A DNA stretch of 64,000 bases from Patescibacteria group bacterium (GCA_028688515.1 JAQTXZ010000001.1:186001-250000), one strand, 5' to 3'. Positions 1 to 9,274 are shown, numbered from the stretch's first letter. Notes: generated from the sequence alone by a model not told the origin. A program made the numbers and translations.

Positions 1-1
1 G

Positions 2-1153
2 AGCCGCGTCATCATCAGACCATGGAGTGACCGTGCTGCGGTTTACAAATATTTATGTGCATCTGACATCTTGCTTATGCCGCGTGTGGGTGTGGCTCCC
101 GGTTCGTCGCCGTCAAAAATGTTTGACTATCTCGCTGTCGGTAAACCGATTGTTGCGGCCATGACACCGCCTGTTTCGGAAGTGCTTTTTGACGGACAAA
201 ATGCGCTCCTGGTGGATGCGGATAAGCCGAAAGAATGGGCGAGTGCCATTAAGAAGTTGGAAAGGGACGGTGCATTGATGTCACGTATCACGGAAAATGC
301 AAAGCGTGACAGCCTAAAATACACTTGGGCCAATCGCGGAAAACGCATAAAATGGTTGGTCTTGGGTTTATTGGAAGATCGACGATCGGGGAGTGTACTG
401 CGGCGTCTGGCGCGATATGCGCTCGACAGTTGCCTGGGGCTGCTTGGTTCAATTAAGATTCGATTATTCGGCACGCGCTCCGCTGTTGTCTTGGCTTATC
501 ATTCCGTCGGTGAAAGTCCATGGATTCATGCCGTCAGCCCGGAAGTTTTCAGGGAGCAGATGCTATGGCTCAAAAATAACGCAGAGGTTGTCACTCTTGA
601 TAAATTGCAAAATAACAATCAACGACGCCGCAAGCCGCTCGTAGCAATAACTTTTGACGACGGTTATAAAGATTGGGTTGATAATACACTTCCGATTTTG
701 AACGATTTTGGTTTTAAGGCGACGTTTTTTATTTCCACCGATTTTCGATCCGTGACGAGCTTGCCGCAAGAGGATTTGACTGTCATTGCTCCCGTCGAAG
801 TCGTCGCGTTGAATACTAGCGGGCAGGAAATTGGCAGTCATGGTCATACCCATGTCGACCTTTCGACGTGCGACGACGGGACATTTGAGTCTGAAATAAG
901 AGAGTCAAAAAAAATTCTGGAAATGCTCACCGGGCATCAGGTTAAGCGCATGAGTTACCCAAAAGGTCGCTATGCGTCTAAACGTTTTGAGAAATTATCC
1001 GAAGCCGGTTATGTCGCGGCTTTTGCCGGACACGGTTCCGTTAAATCGGGCGATGCGATATTCGCGCTTTCACGCGTGCCTGTTTATAAAAATTATGATG
1101 CTAATTTGTTTGCCAAGCGATTTTATCGTACGCTTATAAACACACTTCGTTAA
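2..1153 (+). CDS. Glycosyltransferase (GT4 C-terminal domain) fused to polysaccharide deacetylase, 5' cut by window edge
   Basis: The reading frame is open from base 2, so the gene begins outside the window; 383 residues are visible. The first ~105 residues look like the donor-binding half of a GT4 glycosyltransferase (SPSKMFDYLAVGKPIV, then SEVLFDGQNALLV). From about residue 160 a NodB/CE4 polysaccharide deacetylase domain follows: TFDDGY near 217 (catalytic/metal Asp-Asp), SHGHTH near 279 (metal His pair) and YPKGRY near 319. CE4 enzymes remove acetyl groups from N-acetylated sugars. The fusion suggests one polypeptide adds and de-acetylates a sugar, or acts at consecutive steps of surface glycan synthesis. 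The next gene starts 3 nt after the stop. The domain calls are firm; the substrate is unknown. Confidence 0.75.
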   Translation, partial: SRVIIRPWSDRAAVYKYLCASDILLMPRVGVAPGSSPSKMFDYLAVGKPIVAAMTPPVSEVLFDGQNALLVDADKPKEWASAIKKLERDGALMSRITENAKRDSLKYTWANRGKRIKWLVLGLLEDRRSGSVLRRLARYALDSCLGLLGSIKIRLFGTRSAVVLAYHSVGESPWIHAVSPEVFREQMLWLKNNAEVVTLDKLQNNNQRRRKPLVAITFDDGYKDWVDNTLPILNDFGFKATFFISTDFRSVTSLPQEDLTVIAPVEVVALNTSGQEIGSHGHTHVDLSTCDDGTFESEIRESKKILEMLTGHQVKRMSYPKGRYASKRFEKLSEAGYVAAFAGHGSVKSGDAIFALSRVPVYKNYDANLFAKRFYRTLINTLR

Positions 1154-1156
1154 TCT

Positions 1157-1924
1157 ATGCGCCTGATTAAACGTAAGGGTCCGTTTAAGATGATTGAAAT
1201 GCTTCTCGAAGAGTTGACTGTTCAAGAAGTTGCGGAACTTAAGCGGCAATATCAACGCATCTCTGTTTTAACTCATCGTTCCATGGACTTGCCGGGTTTT
1301 CGTTTAAGACAAAAGAAAACTCCAAACATTTATGTCGATTTGCCTCTGGATGAAGTGTTCGGCAGATTCAGGGATACCGTGCGCAACGAAATAAGACGAA
1401 CGGAGAGGATGGAAGGGTTTGCGGTCAAGCTGCCGGACTATGATTACGAACGCGCTTATTCTTTATATTGCGACTTTGAATTCAGCCAGAGTCGCGCACC
1501 GATTTCCATCGATGACTTCAAGGAATATCAATTGGCTTGCGCTTACCTCAATGGCAGGCTCTTGTCGGTCGTGTCGTTTTATCAGTCCGGCGATAAAATT
1601 CGCGTACGTTCCATATTTTCTTCGCGTTTGGCCGTAAAGGACGATCCGGAGTTGTATAAGGCAATCGGTTTTGCAACCAAGCGTTTGATTTATGAGATAT
1701 GCAAATATGCTCAAAGTAGCGGGGCTAAACTTGTCGATTTGGCTTCTATAAATCTGACAGATCCAGCAAAAGAACCGATTGCGCGTTTTAAGAGCGGTTT
1801 TGGCGCAAAAATCGAGGATGAGTATCAATATATTTACGTTTCCAATATAATGAGATGGGCGGAATATTTTGCGGGTTTGCGTGCCAAGCTCAAAGTGACG
1901 CTGCACGGAAAGAACAAAAAATGA
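1157..1924 (+). CDS. FemAB/GNAT-like acyltransferase, putative
   Basis: 255 residues, no signal peptide or membrane segment. The layout resembles the acyl-transfer domain of FemAB/GNAT-fold proteins: an Arg-rich helix (NEIRRTERMEGF), a central strand region (YLNGRLLSVVSFYQSGDKIR), and a C-terminal RFKSGFGA followed by aromatic strands, matching the F-K-x-G-F-G pattern seen in FemX-like proteins. Such proteins transfer aminoacyl or acyl groups to cell-wall precursors or sugars. Located between a GT/deacetylase fusion and a flippase with gaps of only 3-4 nt, so it is probably co-transcribed and may modify a glycan. The family assignment rests on motif resemblance only. Confidence 0.5.
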   Translation: MRLIKRKGPFKMIEMLLEELTVQEVAELKRQYQRISVLTHRSMDLPGFRLRQKKTPNIYVDLPLDEVFGRFRDTVRNEIRRTERMEGFAVKLPDYDYERAYSLYCDFEFSQSRAPISIDDFKEYQLACAYLNGRLLSVVSFYQSGDKIRVRSIFSSRLAVKDDPELYKAIGFATKRLIYEICKYAQSSGAKLVDLASINLTDPAKEPIARFKSGFGAKIEDEYQYIYVSNIMRWAEYFAGLRAKLKVTLHGKNKK

Positions 1925-1928
1925 TTTT

Positions 1929-3224
1929 ATGTCAGAAGATGCGGGTAAATCAAACGGAATACTACAAAAGATGCGACATCGCGTATTTACGTTATTAAGA
2001 TGGTCGGAAAAATATACGCGAACGGACATGGTGTATTTGGCGAAAGGCGGCAGTTGGCTGAGCTTGGGTAAGGGCATTGCGATGTTATCAACATTTGTTC
2101 TGTCCATTCTTTTTGCCAACTTGTTGCCCAAGGAGACGTACGGCGTTTATAAATACATCTTATCAGCGGTCGGAATACTTTCCATCGCAACATTGTCAGG
2201 CATGGGGACGTCAATCACCAGAGCCATAGCCAGAGGTTTTGAGGGCACTTTTAAACCTGCGGTTTATGCGGAGATGAAGTGGGGGATTATCGGAGGAATA
2301 TCGGGTTTGGCCGTCTCCGCTTATTATTGGGTTCAGGGCGCGTATGTTTTGGCCGTTGCATTCGGTATTGTCGGTATTTTTTTGCCGTTTATAAATGTCT
2401 TCAATCTGTATGGAGCGATATTGAGCGGCAAGAAGCGATTTGATTTGATGGTGCGTTTTGAAATTTATACGCAACTGATTAATTTTGGTTTGATGGTTCC
2501 TTTTTTGTTGTTTGTAGAAGACGTTTATTTGCTCATTTTGCCGTTCCTTTTGGTCAACTCGGTTGTTCAGGGTGTTCTCTTAAAGTGGACGGTCAAAAAA
2601 GTCCCTCTCAATAATAAGATTGATCCCGAGGCAATTTCGTACGGCAAGCATCTGACTTTAATGGATTTGGTAAGTGTTATCGCAACAATGGCGGACAAAC
2701 TGCTCATTTACCATTTGCTCGGGCCCGTCCAATTGGCGATTTATGCCATAGCTTTGGCACCCACGGATCAAATCAAGGGTTTATTAAAAATAATCGGGCA
2801 ATTGGCTTTTCCAAAATTCTCGGAGCAGTCCAAAGAGGTATTGGAAAAAGTGATCTTCAAAAAAGTCATTATTTTTACTTTGGCGATTTCCCCTTTGGTC
2901 GCCGCATATGTCATCGCCGCTCCATGGTTGTTTAAGATATTCTTTCCAGCCTACATGTCGTCAGTAGTTTATTCTCAAGTATTCTGCGTGTCATTGATGT
3001 TCTCCGGCAGCATGCTTTTGATGCAATATCTGCAGTCCCAATCGATGAAGGCGGAATTGTACAAATTTAATTTTATCAATTTGATTATTGAAATCATTTT
3101 GATCGTCGTGCTTGTCTACTTCTTTGGCTTATGGGGAGCGATCGCGGCCAGAGTCGGATTCAGATTTTTGAATTTGCTTTCTTTGGCGTACTTAAGCCGA
3201 CCAAGAACCGCGTTTAGAACTTGA
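1929..3224 (+). CDS. Wzx-type polysaccharide flippase / MATE-like membrane protein
   Basis: 431 residues with about twelve hydrophobic segments after a ~35-residue basic N-terminal tail; the overall pattern (GSWLSLGKGIAMLSTFVLSI near the start, repeated Gly-rich helices, DKLLIYHLLGPVQLAIYAIA in the middle) is that of the polysaccharide biosynthesis/oligosaccharide flippase family. It would move undecaprenyl-linked repeat units across the cytoplasmic membrane. It starts 4 nt after the upstream acyltransferase, so it belongs to the same plus-strand operon. Its 3' end overlaps the convergent methyltransferase gene by 11 nt. Confidence 0.8.
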   Translation: MSEDAGKSNGILQKMRHRVFTLLRWSEKYTRTDMVYLAKGGSWLSLGKGIAMLSTFVLSILFANLLPKETYGVYKYILSAVGILSIATLSGMGTSITRAIARGFEGTFKPAVYAEMKWGIIGGISGLAVSAYYWVQGAYVLAVAFGIVGIFLPFINVFNLYGAILSGKKRFDLMVRFEIYTQLINFGLMVPFLLFVEDVYLLILPFLLVNSVVQGVLLKWTVKKVPLNNKIDPEAISYGKHLTLMDLVSVIATMADKLLIYHLLGPVQLAIYAIALAPTDQIKGLLKIIGQLAFPKFSEQSKEVLEKVIFKKVIIFTLAISPLVAAYVIAAPWLFKIFFPAYMSSVVYSQVFCVSLMFSGSMLLMQYLQSQSMKAELYKFNFINLIIEIILIVVLVYFFGLWGAIAARVGFRFLNLLSLAYLSRPRTAFRT

Positions 3225-3917
3225 TTTTTACTTTAAAACTGTCTCCGTGCCATCCGAATTGCTCAAAATGTTCAAGGGAAATTTCGGGGTGCGAGGCAAG
3301 GAGTTCGTTTGTTGCGAGCCTCTCTCCTTTTGAATCGTCGGCATCGAAGCAATTCCAATCGTCCATAATCAGTATCGTGCCGTTTTGTAGATACGGAAAA
3401 ATAAAATTCAGAACGTCTTTTGTGGAAGCGTAAAGATCGCAATCAACCATGACTATGCGGGCTTTGCCAAAAGGGTAACGTTCGGTTAACGATTTATCGC
3501 GCAGCGTGTCGGAAAAAAATCCTTTAATGAGATAGGTCTTTTGCAAATCAACTCCGTTGTCGGTCAGATTATTTCTCACCATTTCCAGGCTGCAAGCGTA
3601 TTTACTCTTGTCGAATTTCGCGCCTTTATCGATTTCGGAAATTTCCGGAAGGCCCTCAAAAGAGTCAAAGCCAAAAAATAGGCAATCGATTTTTTCTTCA
3701 GAGGCTGTTTTAAAAGAGTGATATAAAGTAAAGCCCTTATAAAGGCCGAATTCGTAATAATCACCCGATAATTCGCGTGTAGCTTTAAAAGCGTCGGTGA
3801 TTACGGTTAGCGCATCGGGAGAACACGTATCAAATCGTTTAAGACGCTCTTTGATTTTATAATTTACGTAGAACGGGTAAAGAGCGGTTTTTTTAAGAGG
3901 TTTTTTAAAGCAGACAT
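3214..3917 (-). CDS. TylF/macrocin-O-methyltransferase family protein; start and body in different frames (-1 shift at A7)
   Basis: The long frame (3214-3918) has no ATG, GTG or TTG until an internal Met at 3582, yet its translation upstream of that Met is clearly family-like: EFGLYKGFTLYHS, FGFDSFEGLPE, then DCDLYASTKDVL and MDDWNCF. A plausible ATG at 3917 (directly after the stop of the upstream SDR gene) lies in the other frame. After MSALKNLLKK it meets TTA-AAA-AAA, a perfect A AAA AAA slippery heptamer; a -1 shift there gives a complete ~234-residue protein of normal family length. TylF-like enzymes are SAM-dependent O-methyltransferases, often for sugars. The cause could be a real frameshift, a mutation, or a homopolymer error in the assembly (8 A would also restore the frame). 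Confidence 0.7.
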
Positions 3918-3918
3918 T

Positions 3919-4878
3919 TTATTTGTTGAGTTTATAGTAATCTTTCATCCAATCGATGGTGCGTTTGACGCCTTCCTCCAGACTGACGGTCAATTTATGG
4001 TCCAGGTCTGCGATTGCTTTGCTGACGTCCAGTTTTTTGCTTTTTGTGGTGAGTATCTCGGAGTCTTGATAAGTTATCAATTTCTGATCGGCGCCGGTAT
4101 ATTTCCAAATCACATTGGCCAATGCTTCTATGTCGTGGTATTCTGTTCCTCCGATGTTGTAAGCTTCGCCCGGTTTAAAATTGTCAACAATGTTGCAGAG
4201 CGTACGACAGGTGTCTTCAAGATAAGTTGATGTTCTAAAATGGCCTTTGTAGACAGTGACGGGCAAGCCGTGTAAAGCGTGATAACAAAATTTTGCGTTG
4301 ACGCTGCGATAGGGATGATACCACTCGCCCGGACCGTAAGTGTTGAAGAGCCGCACGACGACCGTTTCTGTGCCGTGTTGGATGGTTGAGTTTTTGATTT
4401 GCATTTCGTTCACCCATTTTGACATGGCATAGTCGTTCATCTGTTTGATCTCCACAAAGTCCATGACGTATTCTTTCATGACGTCCTGGTAATCTCCGTA
4501 AACTTCCGAAGAGGAAAAATGGATGAGTTTGAACTTCAACTTTTCCTGTAAGCGGATAATGTTTTTTGTGCCGACGGCATTAGTCAGCCAAACCTGCTCG
4601 TAATAATCCTCGCCGTTCCAGCGTCCGAATTCGGCGGCCGTATGATAGACGAAATCAAAAGGTCCTGCTTTCTCAAACACTCTTTCGAGCTGTCTGAAGT
4701 CCGCTACGTCGCAGCGAGCGTAAGTGAATTCTGTTTTGGCCATGGGATGCTCCCAGCCCACTTCGCCTACTGCATGATGTTTTCCGATTCCAAAGACGCT
4801 GTGGCCGCGTTCAGTAAGCATCTTGGTTAAAAAGGTTCCGACGACCCCTCTTGAGCCGGTTATGAGTATTCTGGACAT
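3919..4878 (-). CDS. Extended SDR: NAD-dependent nucleotide-sugar epimerase/dehydratase
   Basis: 319 residues. N-terminal Rossmann motif ITGSRGVVG (residues ~5-13), and the catalytic YAMSK (YxxxK) preceded by the SSSEVYGD segment typical of the extended short-chain dehydrogenase family that epimerises or dehydrates NDP-sugars. NTYGPGEWYHP and a C-terminal substrate region fit this family. It lies in a minus-strand operon (O-acyltransferase, SGNH protein, GT4, methyltransferase, SDR, TylF-like) with gaps of 0-4 nt, so it probably supplies a modified sugar for that glycan. The exact substrate cannot be read from the sequence. Confidence 0.8.
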   Translation of the reverse strand: MSRILITGSRGVVGTFLTKMLTERGHSVFGIGKHHAVGEVGWEHPMAKTEFTYARCDVADFRQLERVFEKAGPFDFVYHTAAEFGRWNGEDYYEQVWLTNAVGTKNIIRLQEKLKFKLIHFSSSEVYGDYQDVMKEYVMDFVEIKQMNDYAMSKWVNEMQIKNSTIQHGTETVVVRLFNTYGPGEWYHPYRSVNAKFCYHALHGLPVTVYKGHFRTSTYLEDTCRTLCNIVDNFKPGEAYNIGGTEYHDIEALANVIWKYTGADQKLITYQDSEILTTKSKKLDVSKAIADLDHKLTVSLEEGVKRTIDWMKDYYKLNK

Positions 4879-4881
4879 AGT

Positions 4882-5742
4882 TTATTGTTGCTGCACATCT
4901 TGATGCACGGGCGGGAAAATATCAAGTTTTGCTCTCGCTGCAAGATGGCGGCCCCAAAAAAGTCCGGTTGACGACAAAAGCCGTTCAAGGGCGATGATTG
5001 TTTTTTGCGTAGGGCCCCAGTGCAGGGGCATCTTTAACAAGAAGTCAAAATACGGGCCGTCGATGAATGAAACGGAACGGATTTTTTCGACCGTAAAGCC
5101 GTTGGATTCAAGCCAGCCGGATAGCGTCTTGGCATTGAACTCGCGCACATGTGCATCTCCGTGTTTGTTTATCTCATTCATTGAAAAGCCTTCCAATGGC
5201 GTAAATGATCTCAGCCCGATGAGTCTCAACAGCCTGCCCCAAAGCGTTCCATCTGCATTAAGATTGGGAACCGTGATGATTAACTTTCCGCCGGGTTTGA
5301 GAACGCGTTTAAGTTCCGTCAACGCAATGTTTTTGTCAAAAACATGCTCCAAAACTTCGGCGCAGATGATTTTATCGAAATAAGCGTCGGGATAGGGTAT
5401 GCTTTCAAGCACGGCCCGTTGAAATTCCAAGTTTCCGATATTGTTCGAGCAAGCGTATTCGGTCGCTTTATCGGTGAAGGCAGATGCTATATCCGTTCCG
5501 TGTCCTTCGCTGATTAAATTCGCCACTTGAAACAGTTGCCGTCCGGAAGCGCAACCCGCATCCAAAACTCGATCTTGCTTTTGAGGCTTCAGGAGATTCG
5601 TGATACTTGCTTCGCGCAGATGGTTTGTCAGCCCGATGCGATGCGTAGGCTTGAATTTGTAATTCAAATAACTCTCTGCTTTGAGTTTTGCAAAGTCTTC
5701 CCACATCGAAGAGTAATGTCCATCTTCATCTTGTTGGCTCAT
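4882..5742 (-). CDS. Class I SAM-dependent methyltransferase
   Basis: 286 residues with the SAM-binding motif VLDAGCASG (motif I, about residue 60), an acidic motif II region, and CAEVLEHVFD followed by LKRVLKPGGKLIITVPN, the standard Methyltransf_11/23 layout. The N-terminal ~50 residues (EDFAKLKAESYLNYKFKP) and the C-terminal half (GFSMNEINKHGDAHVREF) are like those of methyltransferases found in O-antigen clusters. Overlaps the upstream GT4 gene by 4 nt (ATGA), which supports translational coupling. The acceptor is probably a sugar hydroxyl; unproven. Confidence 0.8.
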   Translation of the reverse strand: MSQQDEDGHYSSMWEDFAKLKAESYLNYKFKPTHRIGLTNHLREASITNLLKPQKQDRVLDAGCASGRQLFQVANLISEGHGTDIASAFTDKATEYACSNNIGNLEFQRAVLESIPYPDAYFDKIICAEVLEHVFDKNIALTELKRVLKPGGKLIITVPNLNADGTLWGRLLRLIGLRSFTPLEGFSMNEINKHGDAHVREFNAKTLSGWLESNGFTVEKIRSVSFIDGPYFDFLLKMPLHWGPTQKTIIALERLLSSTGLFWGRHLAARAKLDIFPPVHQDVQQQ

Positions 5743-6836
5743 ATGTTGTTTAAAACGTTATTGAGTTTTTCGCCAATTTTTTCCCATGTCAGATGCCGTT
5801 CCACAAAATCGCGACCCGCATGCCCGAGTTTGCGTCGTTCCTCTGGCGACATCGAATATATCCCGTGAATCGCCGTCGCAAGTTCTGTGACGATGTTTTT
5901 CGACGGGACAACCAAACAATATTCGTCAGAATTTCCAAACAGTTCTTTTGCGGGTCCGACGTTTGTCGTGATGACGGGAACAGCGGTTGCAAGAAATTCC
6001 GGCAGTTTAGTCGGATAGGCGAGCTCCGTTACAGGAATTGAAGGCCTGGGAATAACAAGCACATCGGAGCCGGAAATCAGTTGAGCGGCTTGTTCATGAG
6101 AGATGTTCGTGAATAGATCCGTGTCATGCGTAAGATCAAGTTCCGACAGGCGTTGCTCAATTTCTTCTTTCACTCCGCTGACAATCAAACGCAGTCTGAA
6201 AGCGAAAGCGTTTTGGTTTTTAATTATTTTAACGGCTTCAAATAGCAGGTCAAGCCCCTGATAGCTGCGGAAATTGCCGGTGTAACCGATTGTAAAAATT
6301 TCGTTTCCAACACTCGTCTCGCGTAGCGGGAAGGCGGCAAGATCGACTCCGCCGTGTATTGTCGTGGCCTTATTGTTGACGTTTGAAAAAAAATTTTTGA
6401 GTTTATCGGAGACCGGAAAAAGGTGATCGTAAAAACTCATGTAAAGTTTTACTTTAAATTGTATCCATCTTTTTTTGTTTTTAGTTATCATGCCCGCTAG
6501 CAATTCTTCTTCGCCGGGGACGCCGTGAATATCGTTGGCTATTTTTACGTTGGATATCAGTTTGAGCAGTATGGGCAATTTGATTCCCGCTTCACCGCTT
6601 GTCATAACGATTTGAATGTGTCGGTCTCGTATAAAACGCAGAAAATATTTGAGTTTTCCGATCGTGCCAAGGGTCGGATATTGGACGAACGCGCCATCAA
6701 ATTCCGCATCAACGTCTGCGCAGCTGACGGACAATTCGTGTTGTTTGCGCATCTGACGCAAAAGATTGACGATCCTTATCGGCGTCCCTCGTTTGGGATC
6801 TTTCAGGTTAATGGGGGAGATGTAAAGGATGTTCAT
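5739..6836 (-). CDS. Glycosyltransferase family 4
   Basis: 365 residues. N-terminal MNILYISPINLKDPKRGTPI is a GT-B Rossmann start; ANDIHGVPGEEEL, IHGGVDLAAFP, IGYTGNFRSYQGLDLLFEA and ATAVPVITTNVGPAKELF are the classical GT4 motifs for nucleotide-sugar binding, with the ExxxxxxxE-type end region. Soluble, likely at the inner membrane face. ATGA overlaps couple it to the SGNH gene upstream and the methyltransferase downstream. Donor and acceptor are unknown. Confidence 0.85.
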   Translation of the reverse strand: MNILYISPINLKDPKRGTPIRIVNLLRQMRKQHELSVSCADVDAEFDGAFVQYPTLGTIGKLKYFLRFIRDRHIQIVMTSGEAGIKLPILLKLISNVKIANDIHGVPGEEELLAGMITKNKKRWIQFKVKLYMSFYDHLFPVSDKLKNFFSNVNNKATTIHGGVDLAAFPLRETSVGNEIFTIGYTGNFRSYQGLDLLFEAVKIIKNQNAFAFRLRLIVSGVKEEIEQRLSELDLTHDTDLFTNISHEQAAQLISGSDVLVIPRPSIPVTELAYPTKLPEFLATAVPVITTNVGPAKELFGNSDEYCLVVPSKNIVTELATAIHGIYSMSPEERRKLGHAGRDFVERHLTWEKIGEKLNNVLNNI

Positions 6837-7786
6837 TTTAGAGCGTCGATTATTTTTTGGCTGAAGATTCGAGTCCCCGTTGCATTAAGGTGAAGCCAGT
6901 CTCTAAAAAATGTCGAGTCTTGCTCGATATCTTTATCTGCAATATCCAAAAAGGTCAAACCGTTTTCGCCGGCAAATTTTTTAGCTCGCGCCTCGGATTC
7001 AGATCTTCCGGTCTGGAATTTTTCGATGCCTTGATATTCGGGTGCGGCATAGAGCAGGACATTTGAGCCTGAACCGCGAGCCAGTGTTACGATTTTTAGC
7101 AGGTATTCGGCGTCCGTATCATCAAATACGAAAGAATCTTTGTCGCGGTCAGGAAAAGGTTCGTTTAAAACATTGGTTATAAAATCCGCGCCGGCGTTAT
7201 TTTCATATCGCTCGATGACTCTTTGAGGATCTTGATCTTTAAGATTGTGGACAAACGACAAAATAAATTTTTCGTTGAATTCCAGATATTTTGCCAGAGG
7301 TACGTATTTCCAAGTCAGCCATTTTTTTATGCCGGAGATGTTTTTGACTGTTTGACTTACATTCTCGTCATGCAATCTCGGCAAAAAGAAAAAATCATGA
7401 AAGGGATATCCGAAGGAATGTTTTGAGTCAAGAACATATGGATCGACGTTAATGATAAGGGTTTTGACTTTATTGCCGTTCGCGAGAAAAGAACTGTAAA
7501 GCAGATAATTGTCGGCGAAACCGGATCCGTCGGTGCCCAGGTTTATACTTTTAACGTGCAGTGATCTGTCTATCATCGGTGTGTCAACCATGTATTTAAC
7601 TCGGCTTGACCCTATGAATGCGTAATCGAAGTTTTGATTTTTTACTGTTAAAATCCATTCCATTTTTTCGAAAGGTCTCCAGTTCAGCGGATTGCCAAAG
7701 TATCCATCCAGAATAAAATTAAACAGCAAAGCCAGTACCAGAAGGGGCGAACAGAATAAAAGAGTTTTAACCGCAAAATTCCGCAT
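6833..7786 (-). CDS. Membrane-anchored SGNH-like protein, partner of the MBOAT acyltransferase
   Basis: 317 residues: an N-terminal signal anchor (LLFCSPLLVLALLFNFIL) then an extracytoplasmic domain. FIGSSRVKYM holds the block-I Ser, LGTDGSGFADN resembles the block with Gly/Asn, and RDWLHLN near the C-terminus holds the D-x-x-H pair, as in SGNH esterases/acyltransferases such as AlgX, DltD and PatB. It is 3 nt downstream of the MBOAT gene on the same strand. The usual division of labour is that MBOAT exports the acyl group and the SGNH protein transfers it to the glycan; that role is inferred from family and position. Confidence 0.65.
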   Translation of the reverse strand: MRNFAVKTLLFCSPLLVLALLFNFILDGYFGNPLNWRPFEKMEWILTVKNQNFDYAFIGSSRVKYMVDTPMIDRSLHVKSINLGTDGSGFADNYLLYSSFLANGNKVKTLIINVDPYVLDSKHSFGYPFHDFFFLPRLHDENVSQTVKNISGIKKWLTWKYVPLAKYLEFNEKFILSFVHNLKDQDPQRVIERYENNAGADFITNVLNEPFPDRDKDSFVFDDTDAEYLLKIVTLARGSGSNVLLYAAPEYQGIEKFQTGRSESEARAKKFAGENGLTFLDIADKDIEQDSTFFRDWLHLNATGTRIFSQKIIDALK

Positions 7787-7789
7787 ACA

Positions 7790-9274
7790 TCAAAATTTGA
7801 AATAAATAAATTCAGCCTGGCCATGGTAGGCCCCGAACAAAGCGATGGCCAGAATTATTGCGTAATAGAATGACCAGCGAATCCAAAGCGGTTTATTGCG
7901 CAACGTGTCCGACATTGGTCTGTTTCTTTCCAGCAAATGTACAAACTCCATAACGGCTATCGAGCCGATAGCGATCGTGAGATTGTAAATTCCCATGCCA
8001 AGTTGCGAGGCTAAAAGGCGATAGTCGTCCAGATGAGGCAGATGTATATTGAGAAGATGCAGCGGAACGTCAATTGCGATTTTTTGTAAAATATATAACG
8101 CTTCATGCAGTGATGCGGCTCTGAAAAATATCCACGTGATTGTTATCAATGAGAAAGTGAATGAGATTCTAAGTAGTTTATGTATTTGAGAATGCTTGTC
8201 CAGATGAATCAAGTTGACGATGAATTTACGCGGTTTTTCGGTATAACGAGAAATGACGATATAACTTCCGTTCAATAATCCCCAAAAAATAAAAGTCCAG
8301 TTTGCACCATGCCAAAAGCCGCTCACCAGAAAGGTTATCAAGATGTTGCGTGCCCACTTCCATTTGGAGACACGGCTGCCGCCAAGCGGGATGTAAATAT
8401 AATCCCGCATCCAGCTGGAAAGTGAAATGTGCCAGCGATTCCAAAATTCAGCGATCGATTTTGAAAAGTACGGCCGGTTAAAATTGTGCATCAATTTAAA
8501 ACCAAATACCTGCGCGGCGCCTATGGCGATGTCTGAATATCCGGAAAAGTCGCAGTAAATTTGAAAGGCAAACAAGACGGTAGATATGAGCAGCGTCACG
8601 CCGGAGGCGTCGGCCGTGGCGCCGTAGACGTGATTGACCGCAATGGACAATCTGTCTGCGATTACCAGCTTTTTAAAAAAGCCCCAGAGCATGAGTTTGA
8701 GACCATTCGAGATCTCGTCTCCGTTAAAAGCGTGGCCAGAGTTCAATTGCGGTAAAAGGCTTTGGGGCCGCGCTATGGGACCGGCTAATATTTGCGGGAA
8801 AAAAAGAATAAACAAGCTATAGATGCCGAGATGCCTTTCGGGTTTTTGTTTGCCCCAATATATTTCCACCAAATAGCTTATGGCTTGAAAAGTATAAAAA
8901 GACAGGCCGATTGGGAGAATAAAATGAAGCATTGCGCCTGAATAATTCCAGTGCAGCGCATTTGCGAGCGTATTAATGTTATCTTGAAAAAAATTTAGAT
9001 ATTTGTAAAATAAAAGAGGTGCCGCAGCTCCTGTTATACCAAGCCATAACATGATTTTTCGTTTAACTCCGGCCTGTCTGTCCATCACCAAACCCACCAG
9101 GTAACTCGTAAGGATTACTCCGTAGACCAGGAGGAGGTAGTAGGGAACCAATGAGGCGTAAAAGATGCTGCTTGCCAAAAGCAGGACTAGCCAGCGATAT
9201 TTAATTGGAGTCGCGTAGAATAGACAGAAGGTCGCGACGAAAAATATTATGAAATTTATTGAGTTGAACATCAT
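7790..9274 (-). CDS. MBOAT family membrane O-acyltransferase (AlgI-like)
   Basis: About 494 residues with ~11 membrane helices. The start at 9274 (MMFNSINFIIFF) is chosen because AlgI-like proteins begin with this kind of F-N-S motif; an in-frame start at 9319 would add 15 residues. Family motifs are seen: FSGYSDIAIG, RPYFSKSIAEFWNRWHISLS, MRDYIYIPLGGSR and SGFWHGANWTFIFWG with the catalytic His. It brings acyl (often acetyl) groups through the membrane. First gene of the minus-strand operon that runs to 3214. It is divergent from korA with a short shared promoter region. Confidence 0.9.
   Translation of the reverse strand: MMFNSINFIIFFVATFCLFYATPIKYRWLVLLLASSIFYASLVPYYLLLVYGVILTSYLVGLVMDRQAGVKRKIMLWLGITGAAAPLLFYKYLNFFQDNINTLANALHWNYSGAMLHFILPIGLSFYTFQAISYLVEIYWGKQKPERHLGIYSLFILFFPQILAGPIARPQSLLPQLNSGHAFNGDEISNGLKLMLWGFFKKLVIADRLSIAVNHVYGATADASGVTLLISTVLFAFQIYCDFSGYSDIAIGAAQVFGFKLMHNFNRPYFSKSIAEFWNRWHISLSSWMRDYIYIPLGGSRVSKWKWARNILITFLVSGFWHGANWTFIFWGLLNGSYIVISRYTEKPRKFIVNLIHLDKHSQIHKLLRISFTFSLITITWIFFRAASLHEALYILQKIAIDVPLHLLNIHLPHLDDYRLLASQLGMGIYNLTIAIGSIAVMEFVHLLERNRPMSDTLRNKPLWIRWSFYYAIILAIALFGAYHGQAEFIYFKF

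Noticed and set aside
1463-2131. 222-codon minus-strand frame across the acyltransferase and flippase genes
   Set aside because: Spans the junction of two good plus-strand genes and shows no domain.
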